From Glaciecola punicea ACAM 611 (GTDB lineage: Bacteria; Pseudomonadota; Gammaproteobacteria; Enterobacterales; Alteromonadaceae), in the NCBI RefSeq assembly GCF_000252165.1, contig NZ_BAET01000020.1:1-64000 (forward strand): a DNA stretch of 64,000 nt, given 5' to 3'. The translations under genes and the position numbers were made by a program. Position 1 is the first letter of the stretch. Each line of letters begins with the position of its first letter. Below, piece after piece: positions 53,137 to 61,503 of this stretch. The notes beneath the pieces were generated by a model, which did no database searches, was not told the origin of the DNA, and saw nothing but the letters and a program-made list of their open reading frames with translations.

Positions 53137-54241
53137 TACATTTGCAAAACTAGACCGCGATCATCTTCTAATGTCTTTGTATAGCACCACTAGTGACGAT
53201 GTAGAGCGGGCCTTGCAGCGGCCAAGCGGAAGTGTGGAGGCATTAATGGCGCTGTTGTCCCCTGCTGCGCAGCCTTACCTTGAGCTAATGGCGCAGCAAG
53301 CAAGCTTGCTTACTAAGCAGCGTTTTGGCCACAATATAAACTTGTTTATCCCTTTGTATTTGTCAAACTTATGTGCCAACGAGTGCGATTATTGCGGCTT
53401 TACCATGAGCAATAAAATAAAACGTAAAATTCTCAATAAACAAGAGATTCAGCAAGAAATTGATATCATAAAGGGATATGGATTTGACAATGTTCTGCTG
53501 GTTACCGGTGAACATGAAACTAAGGTTGGCATTGACTATTTTGCCGACGTATTACCCCATATGAAGCAGCATTTCAGCCATGTTTCCTTAGAAGTACAGC
53601 CTCTTGAAACTCATGAATACAAAAAGCTAGTTGATTTGGGCCTGGATGCGGTAATGCTATATCAAGAAACTTATCAGCCACGTACGTATGCAAAACATCA
53701 TACCCGAGGCAAGAAAAAAGACTTCACGTATAGGCTACAAAGTCCCGATCGCTTGGGTCAGGCTGGGGTCGATAAAATAGGCCTAGGGGTACTGCTAGGC
53801 TTAGACGAATGGCGCTTAGATGCATTGCTAATGGGGCACCATTTAGCGTATTTGGAAAACCGCTACTGGCGCAGTAAATTCAGCGTTTCGTTGCCGCGCC
53901 TGCGGCCATGCACAGGGGGGATTGAGGTGAAATACCCGATTACTGATAAAGGGCTGGTGCAGCTAGTTTGCGCATTTCGATTGTTTAGCGAACAGCTTGA
54001 AATAAGTTTGTCAACGCGTGAAAACAGTCAATTTCGCAGCAATATAATGCCTTTAGGCATCACTCATATGAGCGCTGCTAGCTCGACTCAACCTGGTGGG
54101 TACGCCAATCCCGCAACGCAACTCGATCAATTTGAAATTAGTGATGAACGCTCGGTCGTAGAGGTTACAAGCGCGATACGAGCACAAGGCTATATACCCG
54201 TTTTTAAAGATTGGGAGGCTGATTGGTCGGGTCGGTTATAG
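53123..54241 (+). CDS. thiH: 2-iminoacetate synthase ThiH (radical SAM)
   Basis: A 372-residue radical SAM tyrosine lyase that makes dehydroglycine (2-iminoacetate) from tyrosine for thiazole synthesis, releasing p-cresol. The 4Fe-4S motif is [11 protein letters not shown] (CxxxCxxC, about residues 91-98). Other features are [42 protein letters not shown] and [15 protein letters not shown]. The C-terminal Cys-free segment [23 protein letters not shown] in part is typical. ThiH is the oxygen-sensitive route; no thiO is present. Its ATG lies inside the end of thiG, so translation is coupled. It probably closes the operon. Confidence 0.95.
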   Translation: MSFVDTFAKLDRDHLLMSLYSTTSDDVERALQRPSGSVEALMALLSPAAQPYLELMAQQASLLTKQRFGHNINLFIPLYLSNLCANECDYCGFTMSNKIKRKILNKQEIQQEIDIIKGYGFDNVLLVTGEHETKVGIDYFADVLPHMKQHFSHVSLEVQPLETHEYKKLVDLGLDAVMLYQETYQPRTYAKHHTRGKKKDFTYRLQSPDRLGQAGVDKIGLGVLLGLDEWRLDALLMGHHLAYLENRYWRSKFSVSLPRLRPCTGGIEVKYPITDKGLVQLVCAFRLFSEQLEISLSTRENSQFRSNIMPLGITHMSAASSTQPGGYANPATQLDQFEISDERSVVEVTSAIRAQGYIPVFKDWEADWSGRL

Positions 54242-54309
54242 TGAGTCCTTACACCTTCAAACACCGCTAATAAATAGTCAATATCGTTTTAATTTTTTAA
54301 GGGATACAT

Positions 54310-55086
54310 ATGCAACATTCTGCAAATACACTCAATCAGCAGCTAGTATTAATCACCGGCGGTGGCCGCGGTCTTGGTGAGCATTTGGTCAATGCCTTCT
54401 TACGTGAAGGTGCTAAGGTCGTCATTAATTACCTACATAGCGCTGAAGCCGCTAACGCAGTTGCTGCCAATTATCCAAATCAGGCCCTTGCAGTTCAGGC
54501 CGACGTAACTGATGTGAGGGCTGTACAGGCGATGTTTAGGCACGCAAAAAAACATTTTGGCCAAGCCATAAGCACGGTTGTTAATAATGCGCTGCCGTCT
54601 TTTTCTTTTAACGGCGATGCACGCGAACGCGGTATGCAAATTAGCTGGGGCAGCATGCAAAATCAATTTGAAGGAGTAGTTAAAGGCGCGCTTAACACGA
54701 CACAGGCAGCAATACCCGATATGCAAGGCGCAGGCTTTGGTCGCATTATTAATGTGGGTACCAATTTATTTCAAAATCCGGTGGTGCCATATCACGACTA
54801 TACCGCAGCTAAAGCGGCGCTGCTGTCACTTACCCGAACCTTGTCTCAAGACTTGGGGCCTGACCAAATTACCGTCAATATGGTTTCTGGTGGTCTGCTG
54901 CGAACAACCGACGCTTCTTCAGCGACACCTGAAGCCGTGTTTGATTATATTGCGCAAAATACACCGCTGCGACGCGTCATCACTCCTGCAGAATTTGCCG
55001 ATGCCACTTTATTTTTTGCATCGCCATGGTCGCGGTCGGTTACCGGTCAAAATTTAGTGGTAGACGGCGGTTTAGTCAAAAACTAG
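54310..55086 (+). CDS. SDR-family oxidoreductase (FabG-like)
   Basis: A 258-residue short-chain dehydrogenase. The NAD(P)-binding LITGGGRGLGEHL (about residues 14-26) and the active-site YTAAKAAL (Tyr and Lys, about 159-166) are clear, along with a final SVTGQNLVVDGG. Where most SDRs have the catalytic serine, 13 residues before the Tyr, this protein has Thr (NVGTNLFQNPVVPYHDYTAAK as short context), which can still work. It resembles 3-oxoacyl-ACP reductase-like proteins but sits alone 68 bases after thiH. AAGGGATAC before the ATG gives a ribosome site. Substrate unknown. Confidence 0.88.
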   Translation: MQHSANTLNQQLVLITGGGRGLGEHLVNAFLREGAKVVINYLHSAEAANAVAANYPNQALAVQADVTDVRAVQAMFRHAKKHFGQAISTVVNNALPSFSFNGDARERGMQISWGSMQNQFEGVVKGALNTTQAAIPDMQGAGFGRIINVGTNLFQNPVVPYHDYTAAKAALLSLTRTLSQDLGPDQITVNMVSGGLLRTTDASSATPEAVFDYIAQNTPLRRVITPAEFADATLFFASPWSRSVTGQNLVVDGGLVKN

Positions 55087-55339
55087 TACAAATAAATACC
55101 GAATGAGAGCTGATTTGAACCGTTAACCATCAATAGTAAGAATAAAACACATGACTGATCTGTTCAACAGGCTTTGACTTTGCTAGGTTCAAGGTTATAA
55201 GCGATGCGAGTCGAGGCGGCATAGATCTTACCCAATGGGTGATTTAAATGAGCAGTTGCTAAAACTAGTCGCGCCTGAGTAACACTCGAAGGCGGAATTT
55301 TGTTCTTTACAATCTATTCTTAAAAAAGGAGAAACAAAC

Positions 55340-56578
55340 ATGACAAAGCTATGGAAAAAAGACGAGCCTATCATAAAGTCACTCTTGGAGACTGACGTAT
55401 ACAAGATTCTGATGCTTAACTATATCTTTCGCAACTACACCAACCTGCAGGCTACTTTTTCTTTCATCAACAGGACCGATGTTGATTTACTTCAGTATGT
55501 CGACATCGACCAGTTGCAAGAAGAGCTGGCACACGTTTCAACCCTTGTGTTTACTGCAGATGAAATTGCGCACCTCAAAGGCTGGGCAATGTTTCAGTCG
55601 GGGTTTGCAAAGAATCTGGCTGAACTCAAGCTGAGCGTTCCTGAAGTTTCAAAGAGTGCAGACGGTCGTCTGCAGATTGAAGCCAGCGGTCTGTGGTCAC
55701 ATTCCACCCTATGGGAGATTGCGACACTTGCAATCGTAACTGAGCTGTATGGTCGAGGCAAGGCCAAGGCCGAAGGTCTGAGCGAAACTCAGCTATACAA
55801 CTCGGGTATGGATATACTGCTTGAAAAAGTGGCGTTTCTGAAAGAGAATCCGCAGTTGCATGGTTCACAGTTTGGACTGCGTCGGCGGTTTTCTGGTCCG
55901 TGGGAGCAGCAGATGACAGAGGTGCTGTTAGCTGAAACCAACTTCCTCTCCGGTGTCTCAAATGTCAGACTGGCGCGCGAGCTTAAAGTGGAAGCTCAAG
56001 GTACTAACGCGCACGAACTGCCAATGGCAGCTTATGCGTACGCCAGAGCTAAGAGCAACTTCGATGCACGCAACTCTGTCTATGAAGTGCTGGCTGACTG
56101 GCAAGCACTGTATGGTCAGACCGCGCTTATCATGTTGCCCGACGCCTATGGCACTGATGTGTTTCTGGAAAAAATACCTGATAGCTATGCTTATGATTGG
56201 CGTGGCTTTCGGCAAGACTCTGGAGACGCAATAGAGTTTGGTGAAAAGATCATTACTTTCTATCAGCGCTACGGTATTGACCCGCTGGAGAAGCTAGTCA
56301 TCTTTAGTGACGGGCTAAACCTAAAGCGGATGCAGCAGCTGCAGTCGCACTTTGCCGGTCGTATTAACGTCGCGTTTGGCGTTGGTACCAACCTATCCAA
56401 TGACTTCGGGTTAATAAAACCTCTCTCATTGGTGATGAAGCTGACCAAGGTCAATGGCTTGGAAACGGTAAAGCTGTCGGACAATATCGCTAAGGCGACG
56501 GGCGACCCAAAAGAAATTGAGATCGCCAAGCGTATTTTCGGCTACGACACCACGTTCCGCGAGGAAGTGGTGTACTAA
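55340..56578 (+). CDS. pncB: Nicotinate phosphoribosyltransferase
   Basis: PncB makes nicotinate mononucleotide from nicotinate, ATP and PRPP in NAD salvage. The 412-residue sequence shows LLETDVYKILMLNYIFRNY (DxYK motif, about residues 16-34), FSFINRTDVDL, GLRRRFSG, SNVRLARELKVEAQGTNAHELPMAAYA in blocks (the catalytic-loop His in AHELPM), FRQDSGDAIEFGEK, VIFSDGLNL, FGVGTNLSND and KPLSLVMKLTKVNG. The start has AAAAGGAGAAA at ideal spacing. It forms an operon with nadE 55 bases downstream. Codon use looks different from neighbours: CTG and AAG are common, and TTA is rare. Confidence 0.94.
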   Translation: MTKLWKKDEPIIKSLLETDVYKILMLNYIFRNYTNLQATFSFINRTDVDLLQYVDIDQLQEELAHVSTLVFTADEIAHLKGWAMFQSGFAKNLAELKLSVPEVSKSADGRLQIEASGLWSHSTLWEIATLAIVTELYGRGKAKAEGLSETQLYNSGMDILLEKVAFLKENPQLHGSQFGLRRRFSGPWEQQMTEVLLAETNFLSGVSNVRLARELKVEAQGTNAHELPMAAYAYARAKSNFDARNSVYEVLADWQALYGQTALIMLPDAYGTDVFLEKIPDSYAYDWRGFRQDSGDAIEFGEKIITFYQRYGIDPLEKLVIFSDGLNLKRMQQLQSHFAGRINVAFGVGTNLSNDFGLIKPLSLVMKLTKVNGLETVKLSDNIAKATGDPKEIEIAKRIFGYDTTFREEVVY

Positions 56579-56633
56579 ATATTCGGCGCGGCAGATTACT
56601 TTGTCGCGCCTTACTTTCATAAGGATCAGAATC

Positions 56634-58511
56634 ATGAACCAGACGCAGAGTATACTTGAACTGAATATCGCGTTGGTCCAAATGGCTATCGACAACCAAC
56701 CAATGAATAACGCGCAGAAGTTTCTCTATCAAGCTACTTTGGCAGTTGAGCAAGGCGCTGACGTTGTCATAGGGTCTGAGATGATGCTCAGTCATTATGT
56801 CTGTGGCGACCGTTACGAAGAAGAAGGATTCGTTGACGAAATGTGGTCGACCGCCGTGTACATCGCTAGCCAATGGCGTAGTGAAGCGGTACTCATTTTC
56901 GGTGGTATCGCACTTGACGCTGAATCAAAAGGTGGTGAAGACGGTCGCAGGCGTAAATACAATGCGGCTTTTGTCATTCAAAACGGTAGCTTTGTTTTCA
57001 ATAAAGCCGGTCTACCGTTTGCCATCAAGTCACTGATGCCAAACTACCGATACTTCGACGATTCACGACATTTCTTTGATTTGCGGAAACTGGCTGACGA
57101 GCAAGGCCTTGTATTAAAAGATTTACAGCAGCCATTTCCAGTCACAATTCGCGGGAAGGTACATTATCTGGGCGTAATGATCTGTGAAGACATGTGGGAC
57201 GCTGACTACGCACAAAAGCCAGCCAAGAATTTGGCTGACAACGGCGCCGACATCCTTATCAACCTATCAGCTTCACCCTGGGGCTGGCAAAAGAACCGCA
57301 AGCGTGATCAGGTGGTGCAAACTATCTGCGAAGCTACGGGCCTAGCGTTTGTCTATGTGAATAACGTCGGCAGTCAAAACAACGGTAAGAATTTTTTGGT
57401 CTTCGATGGTGCTTCTTCGTGCTATGACCAAAAAGGCAATTTAGTCGCCATAGCCAAACGGTACGAGGAAGTCACTATGGTAGTGCAGTTTGCAAGCAAG
57501 CGAACATCGCTCAAGCGAGAGGCAAACTCTGACGTGGCTGAACTCTTCACTGGTATCAAAGTTGCTACCCTTGGCTTTCTTTGTACTCTTCCTACGAGTG
57601 TAAAAGGAAAGGTGGTGATTGGGGTCAGTGGTGGGATTGACTCGGCTTTATCGCTTGCGTTGTTTGTGCATCTGATGGGTCCTGAAAATGTCATTGCGAT
57701 AAACATGCCTTATGGTTCGTTCAACTCAGCAAAAACGAAAGACGACGCAAAAGAAATGTGTCGTCGTCTGGGAGTTGAGTATCGAATTATTCCTATTGAC
57801 GAGATGGTGAATACTCGCGCCAGGCTGACCGGTGTCTTGGTGGGAAGTTCGGCGCATAAAACGGTCCAAGCGATCGAGCGTAAAAGTGTCGAAGCGGCCT
57901 TGGCTGCAAAGGTCGGAGCGTTTTTGATTTGTAATGCCAACATGACTGAGATTGCGTTTGGGTACGGTACACTTAATGCCGACCTACGGGGAACCTTTGC
58001 ACCGTGGATGAATTGCCTCAAGCAAGACGTCTATCGCTTAGGTCACTATATGAATGAAGTGGTATACAGTCGGGAAGTCATTTTGCAGTCAATCATGGAC
58101 CGTCAACCGATGGATGAGCTGACCGAAGCGGGTACTAGCGCGCGAGGCGATCCCTTTGACTACGGCTCAGTCTCAGACAATGGTTACCATGATCAGATGG
58201 TTCGGGCTCTGGTGGCTTTTCGCTGGAGTGCAGAGAGCTTTCTGCAAGCCTATCAGTCTGGTTCACTTGAGTCAGACTTGCAGCTACCAACTGGCAAGCT
58301 GGCCAGTTTATTTCCAACTACAAGAGACTTTGTCGAAGATCTCGAACGGTGCATGGACTTGTTTCACGCCGCCATCTTCAAGCGAGTACAAAGCGTGCCG
58401 GGGCCTGTGGTCGACAAACGAAGCTTCGGCTTCGACTTTCGCGAGAGCATTCTTAAGAGGGTAGAGACAGTGAGGTACAAGAAGCTAAAAGAAGAGCTTC
58501 TCAAAATCTAA
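56634..58511 (+). CDS. nadE: NAD+ synthase, glutamine-hydrolysing (NadE)
   Basis: A 625-residue enzyme making NAD+ from deamido-NAD, ATP and glutamine-derived ammonia. The N-terminal nitrilase-type glutaminase half has the Glu in VVIGSEMMLSHY, a Lys in NKAGLPF or RKYN-context, and the catalytic Cys in LGVMICEDMWD (about residue 182). The C-terminal synthetase half has the PP-loop VIGVSGGIDSALSLALF (about 328-344) and the typical NANMTEIAFGYGTLNADLRG. The start at 56634 has AAGGATC 8 bases before; in-frame sequence upstream overlaps pncB. It pairs with pncB, so the two form a nicotinate-to-NAD salvage cassette missing only NadD. The codon use resembles pncB. Confidence 0.93.
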   Translation: MNQTQSILELNIALVQMAIDNQPMNNAQKFLYQATLAVEQGADVVIGSEMMLSHYVCGDRYEEEGFVDEMWSTAVYIASQWRSEAVLIFGGIALDAESKGGEDGRRRKYNAAFVIQNGSFVFNKAGLPFAIKSLMPNYRYFDDSRHFFDLRKLADEQGLVLKDLQQPFPVTIRGKVHYLGVMICEDMWDADYAQKPAKNLADNGADILINLSASPWGWQKNRKRDQVVQTICEATGLAFVYVNNVGSQNNGKNFLVFDGASSCYDQKGNLVAIAKRYEEVTMVVQFASKRTSLKREANSDVAELFTGIKVATLGFLCTLPTSVKGKVVIGVSGGIDSALSLALFVHLMGPENVIAINMPYGSFNSAKTKDDAKEMCRRLGVEYRIIPIDEMVNTRARLTGVLVGSSAHKTVQAIERKSVEAALAAKVGAFLICNANMTEIAFGYGTLNADLRGTFAPWMNCLKQDVYRLGHYMNEVVYSREVILQSIMDRQPMDELTEAGTSARGDPFDYGSVSDNGYHDQMVRALVAFRWSAESFLQAYQSGSLESDLQLPTGKLASLFPTTRDFVEDLERCMDLFHAAIFKRVQSVPGPVVDKRSFGFDFRESILKRVETVRYKKLKEELLKI

Positions 58512-58826
58512 GAGTATGGATCAGCTTAGTCAAAATTATGTTTAATCCTTTTTATATAGATAAGGAATGTCGTTTATTTGCCTTATACCCAAACCCCTTG
58601 GGTTTTGACGAGGAAGGAAAAATAATCGTTTAGCTGCCGTTGGGTTAATAGGCCTGAGCGTAGGTCAAGAAGTGAGTGAGCCGGCGGACGGGCATAGGCA
58701 TAGGCGTCAATAGTGGCCTCGGCTTTGCCTTGGCGAAGTAATGCGTTAATATGTTGTTAGTTCTATTAATGGTGTTTTCGCAGCAGTTTATACCTTTTTA
58801 TCAACCGCTACCTAAAGAGCCTGCCC
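58512..58826. other. Intergenic space after nadE, no gene seen
   Basis: About 315 bases without a convincing gene. It contains a short inverted repeat CAAACCCCTTGGGTTTTG (about 58590-58607), which could end the pncB-nadE transcript but lacks a T run, and a short tandem repeat GGCATAGGCATAGGC (about 58689-58703). A small open frame (LIGLSVGQEVSEPAD) is not recognised. Confidence 0.4.
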
Positions 58827-59921
58827 ATGAATGTATTTAGCACAGTGACAAAGCCGCCTAGTAAGACTAAAGCATTCTTTCAAAAATATTTTATTGATGC
58901 CTTCACGGGTATGGCGTTAGGGCTGTTCGTTACTTTGATTGCTGGGCTGATCATCTCGCAGATTGGCAACTGGTTACAGCTACCAGCTTTGGCAGCTGTC
59001 GGCAAGCTGGCCTCTGTGCTCATGGGCGCTGGTATTGGTATAGGTATTGCTTATTACCTGAAAGCGCCGACTTTGGTGGTGCTTAGCTGTTTGGTAGCAG
59101 GGATGCTTGGCGCGCATTCTGAAGCGCTAATGGCGGGTACACTATTTATTCCACAAGCAACAGGCCCTGCGGCCTTCATTGCGCTACCGGGCAATCCAAT
59201 TGGCGCGTATTTAGCGGCTGTTTTTGCCTATCGCGCGGGGACTTGGATAGCGGGCAAAACCAAACTTGATATCTTGCTCATTCCCTTGGTGGTATGTGTG
59301 GTCGCCTTAGTAGTCTGTGCGCTGCTCAATCCGCCTGTCGTAGCCGCGGTAAATAGCATCGGTTTCGGTATTCAAGCAGCAACTGAGTTGCAACCCTTAT
59401 TGATGGGTATTGTCATTGCTGTAGTCGTTGGTATCCTGCTAACACTACCAACGTCCAGCGCCGCTATCTGTATCTCAATTGGACTTGGCGGTTTAGCTGG
59501 CGGGGCAGCAGTGGTCGGCTGCGCAGCACACATGATTGGCTTTGCGGTTGCCAGCTACAAGGATAATGGCATCAGCGGCGTTATATCCCAAGGCCTGGGC
59601 ACTAGTATGTTGCAGATCCCAAATGTCTTCAAAAAGCCATTAATTTTGTTACCGGCTGTAATCGCCAGTGCTATCGTTGGTCCTATTGCGACTGTCGGAT
59701 TTCAGCTTGCCTGCACAGCAACGGGGGCCGGTATGGGCACCGCAGGTCTGGTCGGCGTATTTGGGGTCATTGAAGCCTCGCAAGAAATAATGAGCAGCAC
59801 CCAGTTATGGACAGCCATTATATTATTGATGTTTGTACTACCCGCTATTATTGCCTGGAGTGTCGCTCATATGATGCGCCGATTAGGCTGGATAGTAGCG
59901 GGTGATATGAAACTGCCTTAA
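58827..59921 (+). CDS. Orphan PTS EIIC-like permease (PTS_EIIC_2 family)
   Basis: A 364-residue membrane protein with about ten hydrophobic segments. It resembles the PTS_EIIC_2 group: FIDAFTGMALGLFVTLIAGLI, IGNWLQLPALAAVGKLAS, the repeated VLMGAGIGIGIAYYLKAP, IALPGNPIGAYLAAVFAY, LLTLPTSSAAICISIGLGGLAGGAA in parts and SYKDNGISGVISQGLGTSMLQIPN. No EIIA, EIIB, HPr or EI genes are nearby, so it is probably a facilitator or depends on distant PTS proteins. Its codon usage (CTG-rich) looks like pncB-nadE. Given that position, it may carry a vitamin or pyridine-type compound, but this is speculation. Confidence 0.75.
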   Translation: MNVFSTVTKPPSKTKAFFQKYFIDAFTGMALGLFVTLIAGLIISQIGNWLQLPALAAVGKLASVLMGAGIGIGIAYYLKAPTLVVLSCLVAGMLGAHSEALMAGTLFIPQATGPAAFIALPGNPIGAYLAAVFAYRAGTWIAGKTKLDILLIPLVVCVVALVVCALLNPPVVAAVNSIGFGIQAATELQPLLMGIVIAVVVGILLTLPTSSAAICISIGLGGLAGGAAVVGCAAHMIGFAVASYKDNGISGVISQGLGTSMLQIPNVFKKPLILLPAVIASAIVGPIATVGFQLACTATGAGMGTAGLVGVFGVIEASQEIMSSTQLWTAIILLMFVLPAIIAWSVAHMMRRLGWIVAGDMKLP

Positions 59922-59930
59922 CCATCATTT

Positions 59931-60029
59931 TTAAACAACAACAGGCAAGCTGAGGTAGCTATTTTTCAGATCACGTATCATTAAACCAACTTTCTCTAAA
60001 TATCGGACAATACGCTGTGTCGTACTCAT
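59931..60029 (-). mobile_element. Transposase fragment
   Basis: The minus strand encodes MSTTQRIVRYLEKVGLMIRD, then LKNSYLSLPVVV and TAA. The TxRIVRYLExxGLLxRDxxNSYLxL pattern is characteristic, to my memory, of the linker region of IS91-like/Y2-type zinc-ribbon transposases. Only about 30 codons survive. It is evidence that a mobile element once lay here, next to a block with unusual codon use. Confidence 0.6.
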
Positions 60030-60107
60030 GACGTACAAAGTTAGTAAGCCTAGTCGTAACTAAATTTCGCCCCTGCTCTTAGGAAACGTCCGTCTTCATT
60101 TCATTTA

Positions 60108-60290
60108 TTATGCTGTGTGCTCACTTTCGACATCCCAACCCGGGAAGACTAACACTGCAGGGTGACAGCGTAGAGCTCTGGCAAGTGCTTTTGCCCTTTC
60201 GATACCTAAATTAACGCGCTCATTTTGTCTTAGACGCCAAAAGGCGGAAACCGCCCTAAGCATCGCAAAATGTGTCAGCAACCATCGCAC
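60108..60290 (-). pseudogene. Remnant of an XRE-type helix-turn-helix protein
   Basis: A 60-codon minus-strand frame. Its second half, ERVNLGIERAKALARALRC, then HPAVLVFPGWDVESE, looks like the end of an XRE-type HTH domain, with the LAxALxxHPAxLxF pattern typical of small phage or toxin-antitoxin repressors. The first half does not form a good HTH and there is no ribosome site. Probably a decayed gene from the same mobile segment as the transposase fragment. Confidence 0.5.
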
Positions 60291-60516
60291 TAAAAGCAGA
60301 ATATCAAGCAGTTATAAAGGTGCGTGTTGTATTATTTGCATACGCCGACATGAAGAAAACTAAAAATAATAGATAAAAACACTGCTACGTTAATATCGTA
60401 TTAACACGCGTTAACCTCACATTTACCTGACAATGTCATAATATAATTAAATATATAGATTAATTTTACGCAATTATTTATTGCTCACAACAATTTATTA
60501 ACAGCCTGAGTGTATT
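60291..60516. other. AT-rich leader of the TAXI-secretin cluster
   Basis: Markedly AT-rich with no gene. It should contain the promoter of the cluster; the segment CATAATATAATTAAATATATAG (in part, about 60436-60457) has several possible -10 boxes. With the two remnants to the left it completes a 595-base stretch with no intact gene. Confidence 0.45.
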
Positions 60517-61503
60517 ATGAAGTTAGTTGTTTTTTTGTGCTTTTTAGTGTTCGTGTCTAAGGTCCATTCTGAAGACACCTTAATACTTTTCGGGGGTGGG
60601 TCGTCAACGGGTGTGTTTGGTCCCATCGTTGAATCAATATGCGCTGACGTTTCATTTGCCAAGGAAAGTAAACAGCGTTGTAAAGTCATCGTCACCAGTG
60701 GTTCTATGCATAACCTGCTTGGCGTTATATCAGGCGAATTTGATGCCGGTTTAACTATGCCGGCACTAATTAACCAAGCTTATGAAGGCGTAGGTGTTTT
60801 CAAAAAAATAGGTCCACAAAGACAATTACGCACTGTTGCCGCAATTTATACTCAGCCCGTCGGCATCCTTGTCAATAAAAACTCTGCTATCGAAGGCTTG
60901 CCCGATTTTACGGGAAGGTCTATTAATATCGGACCAGAAGGATCTGGTGAACGTGAAATCGCCAAAATATTGTTTGAACAAATGGGATGGACCAATAAAG
61001 ATTTTTCTGAAATTTTTGAATATGCCACAAGTAAAGTGACTGATGGATTTTGTAGTGGTGATATTGATATCCTGATTCACGTTTTCGGTTTGCCCGGTAG
61101 ATTTTACGATAATATTCTGAACAAATGCGATGCTAAATTACTAAGCCTTCCAAGCGTCGTCATCAATGAAATAAATCAAAAAAATGCTTTCTATAAGAAA
61201 GGTTATATTCCACATCAGCTGCTACCCAATAATGATAGAGATGTTCATACCTTAGAAATGGACGTTGTTGTTGTAACACGCGACACAGTATCAAATGAAG
61301 CAGTAGGTTCAGTGCTCGATGCGCTTTTCTCAACCCCGGATAAAGTATATGAAATCCATCGCGCGATCAAAGCCTCTCATTTTAGTGGGTATGATTTTTT
61401 TTCCCGAGCAATTGGAGCGCCACTCCATGATGGTTCAAAATTATTCATCGACGGGCAATCTGTTGAAAATAGCAATGAACAAACTAAATTTGCAAGAAAA
61501 TGA
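60517..61503 (+). CDS. TAXI-family periplasmic solute-binding protein
   Basis: A 328-residue exported protein. The signal peptide is MKLVVFLCFLVFVSKVHS, cleaved before EDTL. The mature part follows TAXI-TRAP binding proteins: TLILFGGGSSTGVFGPIVES, a strand then VTSGSMHNLLGVISGEFDAG, MPALINQAYEGVGVF, LRTVAAIYTQPVGILV, LPDFTGRSINIGPEGSGER and DGFCSGDIDILIHVFGLPG. Normally such proteins feed a DctM-type TRAP permease, but none is present; the next gene, overlapping by ATGA, is a secretin-domain lipoprotein. That coupling suggests it works with that protein instead. Codon use is AT-rich, unlike pncB-nadE to the left. The ligand is unknown. Confidence 0.83.
   Translation: MKLVVFLCFLVFVSKVHSEDTLILFGGGSSTGVFGPIVESICADVSFAKESKQRCKVIVTSGSMHNLLGVISGEFDAGLTMPALINQAYEGVGVFKKIGPQRQLRTVAAIYTQPVGILVNKNSAIEGLPDFTGRSINIGPEGSGEREIAKILFEQMGWTNKDFSEIFEYATSKVTDGFCSGDIDILIHVFGLPGRFYDNILNKCDAKLLSLPSVVINEINQKNAFYKKGYIPHQLLPNNDRDVHTLEMDVVVVTRDTVSNEAVGSVLDALFSTPDKVYEIHRAIKASHFSGYDFFSRAIGAPLHDGSKLFIDGQSVENSNEQTKFARK

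Noticed and set aside
55626-56215. Long minus-strand open frames opposite pncB
   Set aside because: They lie wholly inside the well-supported pncB gene and have atypical composition; they are shadows.
55340-58511. pncB-nadE as part of an anti-phage NAD-restoring system
   Set aside because: Both are ordinary salvage enzymes; no NAD-depleting effector or phage genes are next to them. Transfer is suspected but not a defence role.
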